64,000 bases of DNA from Glycomyces niveus (GTDB taxonomy: Bacteria; Actinomycetota; Actinomycetes; Mycobacteriales; Micromonosporaceae), in contig NZ_JAGFNP010000006.1 of the NCBI RefSeq assembly GCF_017592475.1, positions 192,995-256,994 of the forward strand, written 5' to 3'. This document shows positions 54,200 to 62,382 of this stretch, one piece after another (within the stretch, counting starts at the first letter, position 1; the number at the start of each line of letters is the position of its first letter). Position numbers and translations under genes: made by a program. Under the pieces are notes generated by a model. The model worked only from the letters and a program-made list of their open reading frames with translations, ran no database searches and had not been told where the DNA came from.

Positions 54200-55114
54200 C
54201 TAGAGCAGCGGTTGGAGTTCGACCGCGGCGTCGCGCAGGCGCTGCGTCAGCAGCGGCCACGAAGTGCGGATCTCCTCGAGGGGCAGGGCGACGGCGAAGA
54301 CGATCCGCTCCCCGGGCGCGTCCCCTTCGCGCACGACGACGCCGGCGCAGCCGACGCCTTCGCGGAACTGGCCCATCTCGGCGTAGACCCCGGACTCGCC
54401 GTAGACCGCGAGGTCGTATTCGAGCGCGTCGGGCTCGACGAGGGTGCGGCGGGTGAACGGGCGCATCCCGGCGGACTTGAGGAAGCTGGCGCGGTCGTGC
54501 GGCTGCAGGGTGGCGAGGAGGGCCTTGCCGAGCGCGGTGGCGTGGGCGCCGTCGTCGAAGCCGACGATGAGGTCTTCGACGTGCGGGCTGCGGTGGCCCT
54601 CGATGACGTCGGTGACGGCGGGGCGGCCTTCCACGAAGCGGGCGATGAAGGTCGAGTAGCCGGTCTCGTTCGACATGCGGCGCATGAACTCGCCGCAGGT
54701 GCTCGGCCCGGCGATGGCGCGGGTGAGCTCGGAGTAGCGGTCGGAGACCTCGAGACCGAGCGTGTACCGGCCGTTCTCGTCGCGGCGCAGGTAGTTCTCG
54801 TAGACGAGCGTTCGCAGGAGGTTGTAGGCGGTGGCCCGGTTGAGGCCGCATTCGAAGGCGATGCGCGGGGCGGTGACGCCGGACGGGTGGTTGCCCACCA
54901 GCTCCATGATGCGCAGTGCCCTCTGGACGCTCTGGATCATCTTGGTGGGTTCGGCCTGGGGGCTCGGAAACGCGCTCGCCGCCGAGGCGGCGCCCTTGGC
55001 GGGCTTGCGGTCCGGCGGCGCGGGCCGGTTCCTGCTCGCCCGGGTCCGGGGCGCGCCTTTGTAGTTCGGGACGCCGCCTTGCGGTTCGTCCCCTGGTCGC
55101 CGCTGCTCCACCAT
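54200..55114 (-). CDS. IclR-family transcriptional regulator
   Basis: 304 residues from ATG 55114 (GGAG 9 nt upstream; the frame is open to 55243). A Pro/Arg/Ala-rich extension of about 57 residues precedes the IclR winged helix (MIQSVQRALRIMELV, GVTAPRIAFECGLNRATAYNLLRTL in adjoining parts). The effector-binding domain follows, with HATALGKALLATL, CAGVVVREGD and VFAVALPL. IclR proteins are ligand-responsive repressors or activators of catabolic or transport genes. The divergent MFS transporter is the natural candidate target. Confidence 0.9.
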   Translation of the reverse strand: MVEQRRPGDEPQGGVPNYKGAPRTRASRNRPAPPDRKPAKGAASAASAFPSPQAEPTKMIQSVQRALRIMELVGNHPSGVTAPRIAFECGLNRATAYNLLRTLVYENYLRRDENGRYTLGLEVSDRYSELTRAIAGPSTCGEFMRRMSNETGYSTFIARFVEGRPAVTDVIEGHRSPHVEDLIVGFDDGAHATALGKALLATLQPHDRASFLKSAGMRPFTRRTLVEPDALEYDLAVYGESGVYAEMGQFREGVGCAGVVVREGDAPGERIVFAVALPLEEIRTSWPLLTQRLRDAAVELQPLL

Positions 55115-55190
55115 GCCGCCGCTCCAATTTGCACCAGTTGATCCGACGGTCGGCGCCGGGTGCGGCGCCGGTCGGACCGGCCGTGATCTA

Positions 55191-55219
55191 ACTATATAAA
55201 CAACAGCCGGTTGCGTCAC
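55191..55219 (-). promoter_or_regulatory. Probable promoter of the IclR gene
   Basis: GTGACG (55214-55219), 17-nt spacer, TATAGT (55191-55196), read on the minus strand; the start of transcription would lie about 70 nt before the ATG at 55114. One of the few clear -10 boxes with canonical spacing here. Confidence 0.5.
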
Positions 55220-55605
55220 GGTCGCATACAAGGCAGTATTCATGTGTCAGCACCGTTCGCGGTCCGGCACACGCCGGTCGCGGACAACCCGCGGCGGCGG
55301 CGTCGAGTCCCCACCAAACTTCCTCGTCGCCGTCGCGGAACATACGAATAACCGAAACGCGGCGGCTCCCTCCCACCAGGGCCGCCGCGTTTCGTCTCCC
55401 CTGCGGGGGAAGCGATGCGGCGGTTCCGGGGGCACCGCAGGCGACGTGCGGGCCGGAAGTCCGCAGGCCGCTGCCGTCAGGAAACGCTGTCTGACAAGTG
55501 CTGTCGCTCAAGTGCAACACTCGCACACGCTGTGTGCTGGAGTCAAGACTCCCTACCCGGAAGGGTTGCCGCACCGCCGCTCCCGCCATGTGAAAGCCGC
55601 TTGGG
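55220..55605. other. Intergenic region between IclR and MFS genes
   Basis: About 390 bp with no supported gene; short open frames have shadow composition and lack ribosome binding sites. The part nearest the MFS gene carries the operator-like palindrome described separately. Confidence 0.5.
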
Positions 55606-55616
55606 TTATCAGATAA
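55606..55616 (+). promoter_or_regulatory. Operator-like palindrome upstream of the MFS gene
   Basis: TTATCAGATAA, a perfect 5-1-5 palindrome between the presumed -35 and the -10 box (55623-55628) of the MFS gene. A possible IclR-family or other repressor site. Confidence 0.4.
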
Positions 55617-55622
55617 GCGGAG

Positions 55623-55628
55623 TACGGT
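55623..55628 (+). promoter_or_regulatory. Leaderless -10 box for the MFS gene
   Basis: TACGGT, 7 nt before GTG 55636. Confidence 0.55.
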
Positions 55629-55635
55629 TGCCATC

Positions 55636-56802
55636 GTGTCCACCTCCGCCCCACCCCGTCCTAGAACGTCCACCACCGTCGCCGCCGCCATGACCGTCCA
55701 GGTCGCCGCCGTCCTCCCGGTGTTCCTGTTCGGAGGGCTCGCCGTGCAGATCACCGGCGAACTCGGCATGGGCGTCAGCGCGATCGGGTGGATCTCGGGG
55801 ATCTACTTCGCCGTCACCGCGGCCACGACGGTGCCTTCAGGACGGCTCGTCGACCGGTTCGGCGCGCTCGTCACCGCCCGCACCGCGATCGGCATGTCCG
55901 CCGCCGGGCTCCTCGGCGTCGCCGCCTTCGCGCACGACCCGGTGGTGCTCACCGTGTTCATGGTGCTGTGCGCGCCCGCGAACGGGCTCGGGCAGCTCGC
56001 CTCCAACACGGTCCTCAGCGAATGGGCGCCGGTCGGGCGGCGCGGCCTCCTCTTCGGCGCCAAGCAGGCCTCGGTCCCGCTGTGCACCATGCTCGGCGGG
56101 CTCAGCGTCCCCGTCGTCGCGCTCACCCTCGGATGGCGGTGGGCGTTCGTCATCGGCGCCGCCCTGGTGCTGCTGGCGCTCGTCCCGCTCGCCGGGCTCG
56201 GACGGCCCGCCGTGCGCCCCAGGAACCAGGGCGCGCGCTCGTTCGACGCGCAGCTGCTGCTGTTCGCGGTCGCGACGTTCCTCGGCGCGCTCGCCGCGAC
56301 CCCGATCGGCTCGTTCGCGACCACGTTCACCGTCGACATCGGCGGCTCCGAGAGCTACGCGGGCCTGGTGCTCATGGTCGGCGGCATCGCCGGGGTCATC
56401 GGCCGCACCGGGTTCGGGGCGCTCGCGGACGTCCGCAAGGGCGGCGAGTTCCGGATCATCGCGCTCATGCTCGCGGCCGGGGCCGCGGGCGTCGCCACGT
56501 ACCTGCTCGAGCTGCCGTGGCTGCTGCCGGTCGGCACCGCCGCCGCGTACGGGCTCGGCTGGGCCTGGCCGGGGCTGATGAACCACGCCGTCGTCCAGCG
56601 GTACGCGGACGCCCCGGCGCTGGCGACCTCGGTGACCCAGACGGGTATCTTCCTCGGCGGCGCGATCGGCCCGATCGGGTTCGGCCTCGTCGTCGACCAC
56701 GCGGGGTGGGGCGTCGGGTGGACGGCCGCGGTCGCGGCGATGGCGGCGTCGGCCCTGTTCATCGTGGCGGGCAGCACGGTCGGCAGGCGCTTCGCGCATT
56801 GA
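55636..56802 (+). CDS. MFS transporter
   Basis: 388 residues with about 12 membrane helices. Loop 2-3 carries the MFS-type motif GRLVDRFGALVTAR, and the matching second-half loop is GFGALADVRKG. The N-terminus is short and there is no large central loop (only PAVRPRNQGARSFD between halves). Substrate unknown; the CynX/nitrate-type short MFS proteins are the closest in feel. GTG 55636 is leaderless by the -10 spacing. Divergent from the IclR regulator. Confidence 0.88.
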   Translation: MSTSAPPRPRTSTTVAAAMTVQVAAVLPVFLFGGLAVQITGELGMGVSAIGWISGIYFAVTAATTVPSGRLVDRFGALVTARTAIGMSAAGLLGVAAFAHDPVVLTVFMVLCAPANGLGQLASNTVLSEWAPVGRRGLLFGAKQASVPLCTMLGGLSVPVVALTLGWRWAFVIGAALVLLALVPLAGLGRPAVRPRNQGARSFDAQLLLFAVATFLGALAATPIGSFATTFTVDIGGSESYAGLVLMVGGIAGVIGRTGFGALADVRKGGEFRIIALMLAAGAAGVATYLLELPWLLPVGTAAAYGLGWAWPGLMNHAVVQRYADAPALATSVTQTGIFLGGAIGPIGFGLVVDHAGWGVGWTAAVAAMAASALFIVAGSTVGRRFAH

Positions 56803-56868
56803 CGTTCCTCGTTGCGGCGCGCGCGACTCCGGGGTTCCCGTGCCGAGCGGTGCCGGGGTATCGCACGA

Positions 56869-56874
56869 TAAGGT
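56869..56874 (+). promoter_or_regulatory. Leaderless -10 box for the polyprenyl synthase
   Basis: TAAGGT, 6 nt before GTG 56881. Confidence 0.5.
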
Positions 56875-56880
56875 GAGGCT

Positions 56881-57876
56881 GTGGTGACCACCCGACGTGC
56901 ACAGACCGCGCTGACCTTCTCCGACGAGGCCTTCGCCGAAGAGATCCGAGCCTCGCTCGATCTCGTCGAGGAGCGACTGCTGAAAGCGGTCGACACCGAC
57001 CAGCCGCTGCTGCGCCAGTCCGGGTCCCACCTCATCAACGCCGGCGGGAAGCGGTTCCGGCCGATGCTCACGCTCGCGTGCGCGCACTTCGGGGACCCGG
57101 CCCGGCCGGGCATCCTCGACGCCGCCGTCGCGCTCGAGCTCACGCACCTCGCGACGCTGTACCACGACGACGTCATGGATGAAGCGCTCGTGCGCCGCGG
57201 CGCCCCGAGCGCGAACGCCCGCTGGGACAACTCGGTCGCGATCCTCACCGGCGACTACCTGTTCAGCCAGGCCGCGCAGATGATGGCCGACCTCGGCATC
57301 GACGCGGTGCGGCTGCAGGCGGCCACGTTCGCGCGGCTCGTGCGCGGGCAGATCAACGAGACCATGCCGCAGCCCGAGGGCATCGACCCGGTCGAATGGC
57401 ACCTCGAGATCCTCTCGGAGAAGACCGGCTCGCTCATCGCCACGTGCGCGAAGTTCGGCGCGTGGTTCGCGGGCGCCTCCGAGGAGACGATCGCGACCGC
57501 CGAGGAGTTCGGCGAGGTCATCGGCGTGGCGTTCCAGATCGCCGACGACATCATCGACATCGCCTCTGACTCCTCCGGGAAGACCCCCGGCACGGACCTC
57601 CTCGAAGGCGTGCCGACCCTCCCGGTCATCTACGCCCTCGGAGGCGACGACCCGGCCGACGCGCGCCTGCGCGAACTCGTCGCCGGCCCCGTCCCGGAGT
57701 CGGACCTGGCCGAGGCCCTGGAGCTGCTTCGCTCCTCGAAGGCCCTCGAGCAGGCCAAGGCCACGCTGCTGCAGTACCAGGAGCGCGCCCGCGCCCTCGC
57801 CCAGGCGCTCCCGGAGGGCCCGGCCCAGAAGGCCCTGGTCGACATCTGCGACTACATGATCGAACGCGACGCCTGA
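56881..57876 (+). CDS. Trans-polyprenyl diphosphate synthase
   Basis: 331-residue long-chain prenyl synthase. First Asp-rich motif DDVMD in LYHDDVMDEALVRRG, second DDIID in FQIADDIIDIAS, and GGKRFRPML near the start. Small residues before the first motif (ATLYHDD) fit a long-chain product, and the position near nuo genes fits the menaquinone side chain. GTG 56881 (followed by a second GTG) has a -10 box 6 nt upstream. Monocistronic by appearance. Confidence 0.93.
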   Translation: MVTTRRAQTALTFSDEAFAEEIRASLDLVEERLLKAVDTDQPLLRQSGSHLINAGGKRFRPMLTLACAHFGDPARPGILDAAVALELTHLATLYHDDVMDEALVRRGAPSANARWDNSVAILTGDYLFSQAAQMMADLGIDAVRLQAATFARLVRGQINETMPQPEGIDPVEWHLEILSEKTGSLIATCAKFGAWFAGASEETIATAEEFGEVIGVAFQIADDIIDIASDSSGKTPGTDLLEGVPTLPVIYALGGDDPADARLRELVAGPVPESDLAEALELLRSSKALEQAKATLLQYQERARALAQALPEGPAQKALVDICDYMIERDA

Positions 57877-57904
57877 CTCGACAGCGACCGCTTTGCTCCA
57901 CGGG

Positions 57905-58153
57905 TCATCCGGTGCGCCCGGTGTTCTCGATGCCGATGACACTCACCGTCTCGTCGATCCGGTACAGCACCCGCCACGCGCCGATGCGGGCTCGCCGGTA
58001 GTCCGGACCCCACGCCGCCGAACCCACCGGGCGGGAGTTCTCCTCCAACAAGTCCAGGAACGCCAGGAGCTCTTCGAGCTCTCCGTGATGGGTCGCCATG
58101 AACCGCGAGACCTGCGCGACTACGACCGGTTCCCACTGGACGACATAGCTCAC
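57905..58153 (-). CDS. RelE/ParE-type toxin
   Basis: 82-residue toxin of the RelE/ParE superfamily, with the C-terminal core YRRARIGAWRVLYRIDETVSVIG seen in adjoining parts, as in RelE (basic residues on the RNA-facing strand). It overlaps the antitoxin by 4 bp (ATGA), so the antitoxin is made first. Likely a ribosome-dependent mRNA interferase; exact type not decided. Confidence 0.88.
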   Translation of the reverse strand: MSYVVQWEPVVVAQVSRFMATHHGELEELLAFLDLLEENSRPVGSAAWGPDYRRARIGAWRVLYRIDETVSVIGIENTGRTG

Positions 58154-58407
58154 CGCGCGGCCTGGGCCGCCGCTTCACGGAGCATCCGCTTGGCCTCCTC
58201 GTGCTCCACCGGCCGCACTCCTTCGGCACGGGCGATCTGGTTGCGGAGGGCGGCGATCGTGTCCTCCATGTCCTCCCAGTCGTTGAAGTTCACCACGAGC
58301 GCGATGGGCCGGTCGTGGTCGGTGATGACGGTCTGCTGGTGCGCGGCCGCTCGGCGGACGATGTCGCCGAGCTTAGGTCGCGCCTCCGAGATCGAGTACA
58401 CTGCCAT
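58150..58407 (-). CDS. Phd/YefM-type antitoxin
   Basis: 85-residue antitoxin: an N-terminal Phd/YefM DNA-binding half (MAVYSISEARPKLGDIV, VITDHDRPIALVVNFNDW) and an Ala/Glu/Arg-rich C-terminal helix that would wrap the toxin. First gene of the pair; ATG 58407 has TAATCT 6 nt upstream (leaderless), and a palindrome next to that box could be the autoregulatory operator. Confidence 0.9.
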   Translation of the reverse strand: MAVYSISEARPKLGDIVRRAAAHQQTVITDHDRPIALVVNFNDWEDMEDTIAALRNQIARAEGVRPVEHEEAKRMLREAAAQAAR

Positions 58408-58413
58408 GCATCT

Positions 58414-58429
58414 AGATTAACATGATGTT
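58414..58429 (-). promoter_or_regulatory. TA operon -10 box and operator palindrome
   Basis: TAATCT (58414-58419) is 6 nt before the antitoxin ATG. The perfect palindrome AACATGATGTT (58419-58429) abuts it upstream, a natural site for autorepression. Confidence 0.55.
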
Positions 58430-58673
58430 TATGTCGAATCGGGAGATGGTTCGACCGTCAAGGTGCCGCAGTGACCGGTCCGTACGTGTTCTGGATCGCA
58501 CCGGGTCCCTGGCGGTGGTCGGCGTTCGCTATCGTTCAGAGGTCGCTTTCCCAGGAAGCGGCGCCCCCTGGCGCGGCGAGGCTTGCGAGCCGTGCCTCCA
58601 GACACTCGGCGTCGACCGACGCGTCCGCCGAGCGATCCTCCGGCCAGCGCTCCGCTGCCGAGAAGGGAGCGCA

Positions 58674-59222
58674 GTGCGACCCCGACACCACGGGCCCTCT
58701 GCCAAGCCGAAGACCGTCCTCGCCGCGCAAGGCGTCATCTGGCTCCAGTTCACGGCGATCGTCGTCCTCTACTCGATCGGCGTGCGTTTCCTGTTCGACG
58801 CGACGCGGTCCTCCTCCAGCCACGACTCGATGCTCGACGTCATCGGCTCGATCGACCTCGAACGGCTGGCCACGATCCTCCTCAGCGTCGCCGTCACGGT
58901 CTCGATGCCCTTCATCGCCACCCGCCTCGGCCGCCGCCGCGCCCACGCCGTGAAGGCCGCCTGGTGGGCCCTCGCGATCGTCCCGGCCGCCATGTACCTG
59001 TGGATCCTCGGCCGCGCCTACTTCGCGACCTTCCCCGACGAGGCGCCGTTCTTCGTCAGCGCCGCCGCCCTCCTCGTCGTCTGCGGCTCCTTCCCCGCCG
59101 CGACCCTCCTCCTGCTGCGCTCCAAGGCCTCCAAAGCCTGGTTCGCCGCCGAAGAGCTCTTCGAGGAGATCGACCGCGAACTCGCCGAGACCGGCGAACT
59201 CGAGACCGCCAAGGCGGTCTAG
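58674..59222 (+). CDS. Four-TM membrane protein of unknown function
   Basis: 182 residues from GTG 58674, which has AGGGAG 4 nt upstream (the frame is open to 58422 without support). Basic N-terminus, four membrane helices (about 22-42, 66-86, 98-119, 128-150), and an acidic cytoplasmic C-terminus (ELFEEIDRELAETGELE). No family recognised. It is convergent with nuoN across a bidirectional terminator. Confidence 0.75.
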   Translation: MRPRHHGPSAKPKTVLAAQGVIWLQFTAIVVLYSIGVRFLFDATRSSSSHDSMLDVIGSIDLERLATILLSVAVTVSMPFIATRLGRRRAHAVKAAWWALAIVPAAMYLWILGRAYFATFPDEAPFFVSAAALLVVCGSFPAATLLLLRSKASKAWFAAEELFEEIDRELAETGELETAKAV

Positions 59223-59233
59223 CCACCGAACGG

Positions 59234-59270
59234 AAAAGCGGCCGCGGGAACTCTCCCGCGGCCGCTTTCT
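59234..59270. terminator. Bidirectional terminator between the membrane protein and nuoN
   Basis: A 15-bp perfect stem (59235-59249 with 59254-59268), ACTC loop, A-run on the left and T-run on the right, between convergent genes. Confidence 0.85.
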
Positions 59271-59279
59271 CGGCGCTGT

Positions 59280-60833
59280 CTAGGTGTTGAGGAAGGTGCT
59301 GGCCTGGTCGACGAGGTCGAGGAGGAAGCCGGGGACGATGCCGAGGAGGATCGTGGCGGCGACGCCGGCGGCGACGACCGTGCCGGCCATGGGGCTCGGC
59401 AGGTTGACCGTGGGGGCGTCGGGCGCGGGCTCGTTGAGCCAGAGCAGGACGACGACCCGCAGGTACGGGAAGGCGAGGATCGCCGAGGAGACGACGCCGA
59501 CGATCACCAGGCCGACCTCGTCGGCCTGCAGCGCGGCCGCGAAGAGGTTGAACTTGGCGCTGAAGCCGCTCGTGAACGGAAGCCCCGCGAGGGCGAGCAT
59601 CAGGATGGTGAACACGACGGCCGTGCCCGGCGAGTTCTTGCCGAGGCCCGCCCAGCGGGCCAGGTGGGTCGCCTCCTCGTCGCCGTCGCGCACGAGCGAG
59701 ACGACCGCGAAGGCGGCGATCACGGTGAAGCCGTAGGCGGCCAAGTAGAACATGGTCTGGCCGACCGCGTCGCCGAGCGCGATCACGCCGATGAGCAGGT
59801 ACCCGGCGTTCGCGATCGAGCTGTAGGCCAGGAGCCGCTTGATGTTCCGCTGCGTGACGGCGAAGATCGCGCCGCCCAGCATCGTCGCCACGGCGATGAC
59901 CGTCAGGATCAGGTGCCAGTCCCACGCCGACGACGACAGGCCGACGTTGAAGACGCGCAGGAGCCCGCCGAAGGCCGCGACCTTCACGCACGCGGCCATG
60001 AGCGCGGTGACCGGGGTCGGCGCGCCCGTGTAGACGTCCGGCGTCCACATGTGGAACGGCACCGCCGCGGCCTTGAAGAGCAGCGCCACCGCGATCATCG
60101 CGACGCCGATGTAGAGGAACAGGCGCGGCTGGCCCGACTCGACGCCCGCCCGGTTGATCCCGGCGAGGTCCACGGTCCCGGCGAAGCCGAAGAGCATCGC
60201 CATGCCGTACACGTAGAACGCGGAGGCGAACGCGCCCAGGAGGAAGTACTTGAGCGCGGCCTCCTGGCTGATGAGGCGGCGGCGCTTCGCGAGCCCGCAC
60301 AGCAGGTACAGCGGGAGGCTGAGCATCTCGAGGGCGACGAACATGGTGAGCAGGTCGCCCGCCGTCACGAACATCATCATGCCGCCGACCGCGAAGAGCG
60401 TCAGCGGGAAGATCTCGGTCGCGCCGTCCTCGCGCCGCTGCGCCTTGTCCGCCGCGGAGTCGGCGACCACGGCCGCCTCGGCCACGAAGTCGCCGCCCTT
60501 CGTCGTGCGCCGCTCCGCCAGGAGCAGCACCGCGATGAGCGCGAGCACCGCGAGCGTGCCCTGCAGGAACAGGCCCGGGCCGTCCAGGACCACCGAGCCG
60601 ATCCCGACGCCCTCGATCTCGAACGCGGCGCTGTTCTTGCCCGCGTTCAGGATCACCGCCGCGAACGCGGCGGCCAGCGTCAGGACCGCGAGCGCGACCT
60701 GCACGACCAGCCTGCGGGCCTTGGGGACCGCGGCCTCCACGAGGAGCCCGCCGAAGGCCGCGACGAACACGATGATCATGGGCGCGAGTCCGGCCCAGTC
60801 GATCTGGAGCCCCGCTTGCTGGGCCTCATTCAT
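59280..60833 (-). CDS. nuoN: Complex I subunit NuoN
   Basis: 517-residue antiporter-like membrane subunit with about 14 TM helices. It has YVYGMAMLFGFAGT, FHMWTPDVYTGAPTPVTAL and RLLAYSSIANAGYLL. ATG 60833 lies inside the nuoM end (8-bp overlap). Last gene of the leftward nuo operon whose earlier genes lie right of the window. Confidence 0.96.
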   Translation of the reverse strand: MNEAQQAGLQIDWAGLAPMIIVFVAAFGGLLVEAAVPKARRLVVQVALAVLTLAAAFAAVILNAGKNSAAFEIEGVGIGSVVLDGPGLFLQGTLAVLALIAVLLLAERRTTKGGDFVAEAAVVADSAADKAQRREDGATEIFPLTLFAVGGMMMFVTAGDLLTMFVALEMLSLPLYLLCGLAKRRRLISQEAALKYFLLGAFASAFYVYGMAMLFGFAGTVDLAGINRAGVESGQPRLFLYIGVAMIAVALLFKAAAVPFHMWTPDVYTGAPTPVTALMAACVKVAAFGGLLRVFNVGLSSSAWDWHLILTVIAVATMLGGAIFAVTQRNIKRLLAYSSIANAGYLLIGVIALGDAVGQTMFYLAAYGFTVIAAFAVVSLVRDGDEEATHLARWAGLGKNSPGTAVVFTILMLALAGLPFTSGFSAKFNLFAAALQADEVGLVIVGVVSSAILAFPYLRVVVLLWLNEPAPDAPTVNLPSPMAGTVVAAGVAATILLGIVPGFLLDLVDQASTFLNT

Positions 60834-62382
60834 TGGTGACTCCTTCGGCGGCGGGCAGGTCCTCCGGCGAGCCGGAGATGAAGAGGAGCGTGTTGTCGAC
60901 GGCCGGCTGGGCCGCGTCGATCAGCGGCTGCGGGAAGAACCCGAAGACGAGGATCGCGACCACCAGCGGCGCCACGAGCGCCTTCTCGCGGACGGTGAGG
61001 TCGCGCTTCATCGCGGGCATCTCGTCGAGCACCGGGTTGCGGGTGCCCTGCATGGTGCGCTGGTACATCCAGATCACGTACGCCGCGGCGAGGATGATGC
61101 CCAGGGTCGCGAGGACCGCGACGGGCTCGTTGCCGCCGAACGTGCCGTTGAACGCGCCCAGCAGCACCAGGAACTCGGAGATGAACGGCGCGGTGCCCGG
61201 CAGCGAGAGCGACGCGAGCCCGGCGAACAGGAACACGCCCGCCAGGATCGGCAGGGTCTTGGCGGCCCCGCCGTAGTCGGCGATCTGCGCCGAGCCGCGG
61301 CGGATCGTGAGGAAGCCGACGACCATGAACAGCAGACCCGTGGCGAGGCCGTGGTTGAACATGTAGAGGACCGCGCCGATCGCGGCCTCCTGCGTGAACG
61401 CGAAGATCCCGAGGCCGATGAAGCCGAAGTGGGCGATCGACGTGTAGGCGACGAGCCGCTTCAGGTCGGTCTGGCCGATCGCGACGAACGCCGCGTAGAG
61501 CACGCCGATGACGCTCATGGCGATGACCCACGGCGCGAACCGCTGCGTCGCGTCCGGGAACAGCGGGATGCAGTAGCGCAGGATCGCGAACGTGCCGATC
61601 TTGTCCATGACGCCGACCAGGAGCGCGGCGGCCGCGGCGGGCGCCGCCCCGCCCGCGTCCGGGAGCCACGTGTGGAACGGGAAGAACGGGGCCTTGATCG
61701 CGAACGCGATGAAGAACCCGATGAACAGCCAGTCCTGGAGCGTCCCGGCGGCCATCGGCTCGGCGTCCACGAGGGTCTGCCAGTCGAAGACCCCGCCGTT
61801 GTTCACCCACAGGGCGATCACGGCGACGAGCATGAGCAGGCCGCCCAGCAGCGAGTACAGGAAGAACTTCACGGCCGCGTACTGCTTCTTCGGGCCGGTG
61901 CCGTAGGAGCCGATGAGGAAGTACATCGGCACGAGCATCGCTTCGAAGAAGAAGTAGAACAGCAGCACGTTCGAGGCGAGGAACGTCGCGAGCATCGCCG
62001 CTTCGAGCGCGAGGATGAGCGCGAAGAACGCCGGGACCGAGCGCTTCACGGAGTCGAGGTCGCGCCAGGCCGCGAGCATCGCGATCGGCGTCAGGCCCGC
62101 GGTGAGCAGGACCATGAGCAGCGCGATGCCGTCGATCCCCCACGACAGGTTGAGGTCCCAGGCCCCGACCCACGCGTAGGACTCGGTGAACTGGAGCCAC
62201 GGCGCGTCCGGCGAGTAGTCGAAGCCGATCGCCACGAGCGCGGCGATCACGGCGACCAGGCCGGAGGCGGCGAGCGCGGTCCAGCGGGCCGCTTCGGCGT
62301 TCTCGCGGCGGATCGACGCGACGGCCACGGCCCCGATCAGGGGCACGGCGACCAGCGCGGACAGCAACGGGAGTTCGTTCAT
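60826..62382 (-). CDS. nuoM: Complex I subunit NuoM
   Basis: 518-residue antiporter-like subunit. It has SWGIDGIALLMVLLT, FYFFFEAMLVPMYFLIG, FPFHTWLPDAGGAAPA and RLVAYTSIAHFGFIGLG, including the membrane Glu (FFEAMLVPM) and Lys residues needed for proton transfer. ATG 62382 overlaps the nuoL stop (ATGA). Confidence 0.96.
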   Translation of the reverse strand: MNELPLLSALVAVPLIGAVAVASIRRENAEAARWTALAASGLVAVIAALVAIGFDYSPDAPWLQFTESYAWVGAWDLNLSWGIDGIALLMVLLTAGLTPIAMLAAWRDLDSVKRSVPAFFALILALEAAMLATFLASNVLLFYFFFEAMLVPMYFLIGSYGTGPKKQYAAVKFFLYSLLGGLLMLVAVIALWVNNGGVFDWQTLVDAEPMAAGTLQDWLFIGFFIAFAIKAPFFPFHTWLPDAGGAAPAAAAALLVGVMDKIGTFAILRYCIPLFPDATQRFAPWVIAMSVIGVLYAAFVAIGQTDLKRLVAYTSIAHFGFIGLGIFAFTQEAAIGAVLYMFNHGLATGLLFMVVGFLTIRRGSAQIADYGGAAKTLPILAGVFLFAGLASLSLPGTAPFISEFLVLLGAFNGTFGGNEPVAVLATLGIILAAAYVIWMYQRTMQGTRNPVLDEMPAMKRDLTVREKALVAPLVVAILVFGFFPQPLIDAAQPAVDNTLLFISGSPEDLPAAEGVTNE

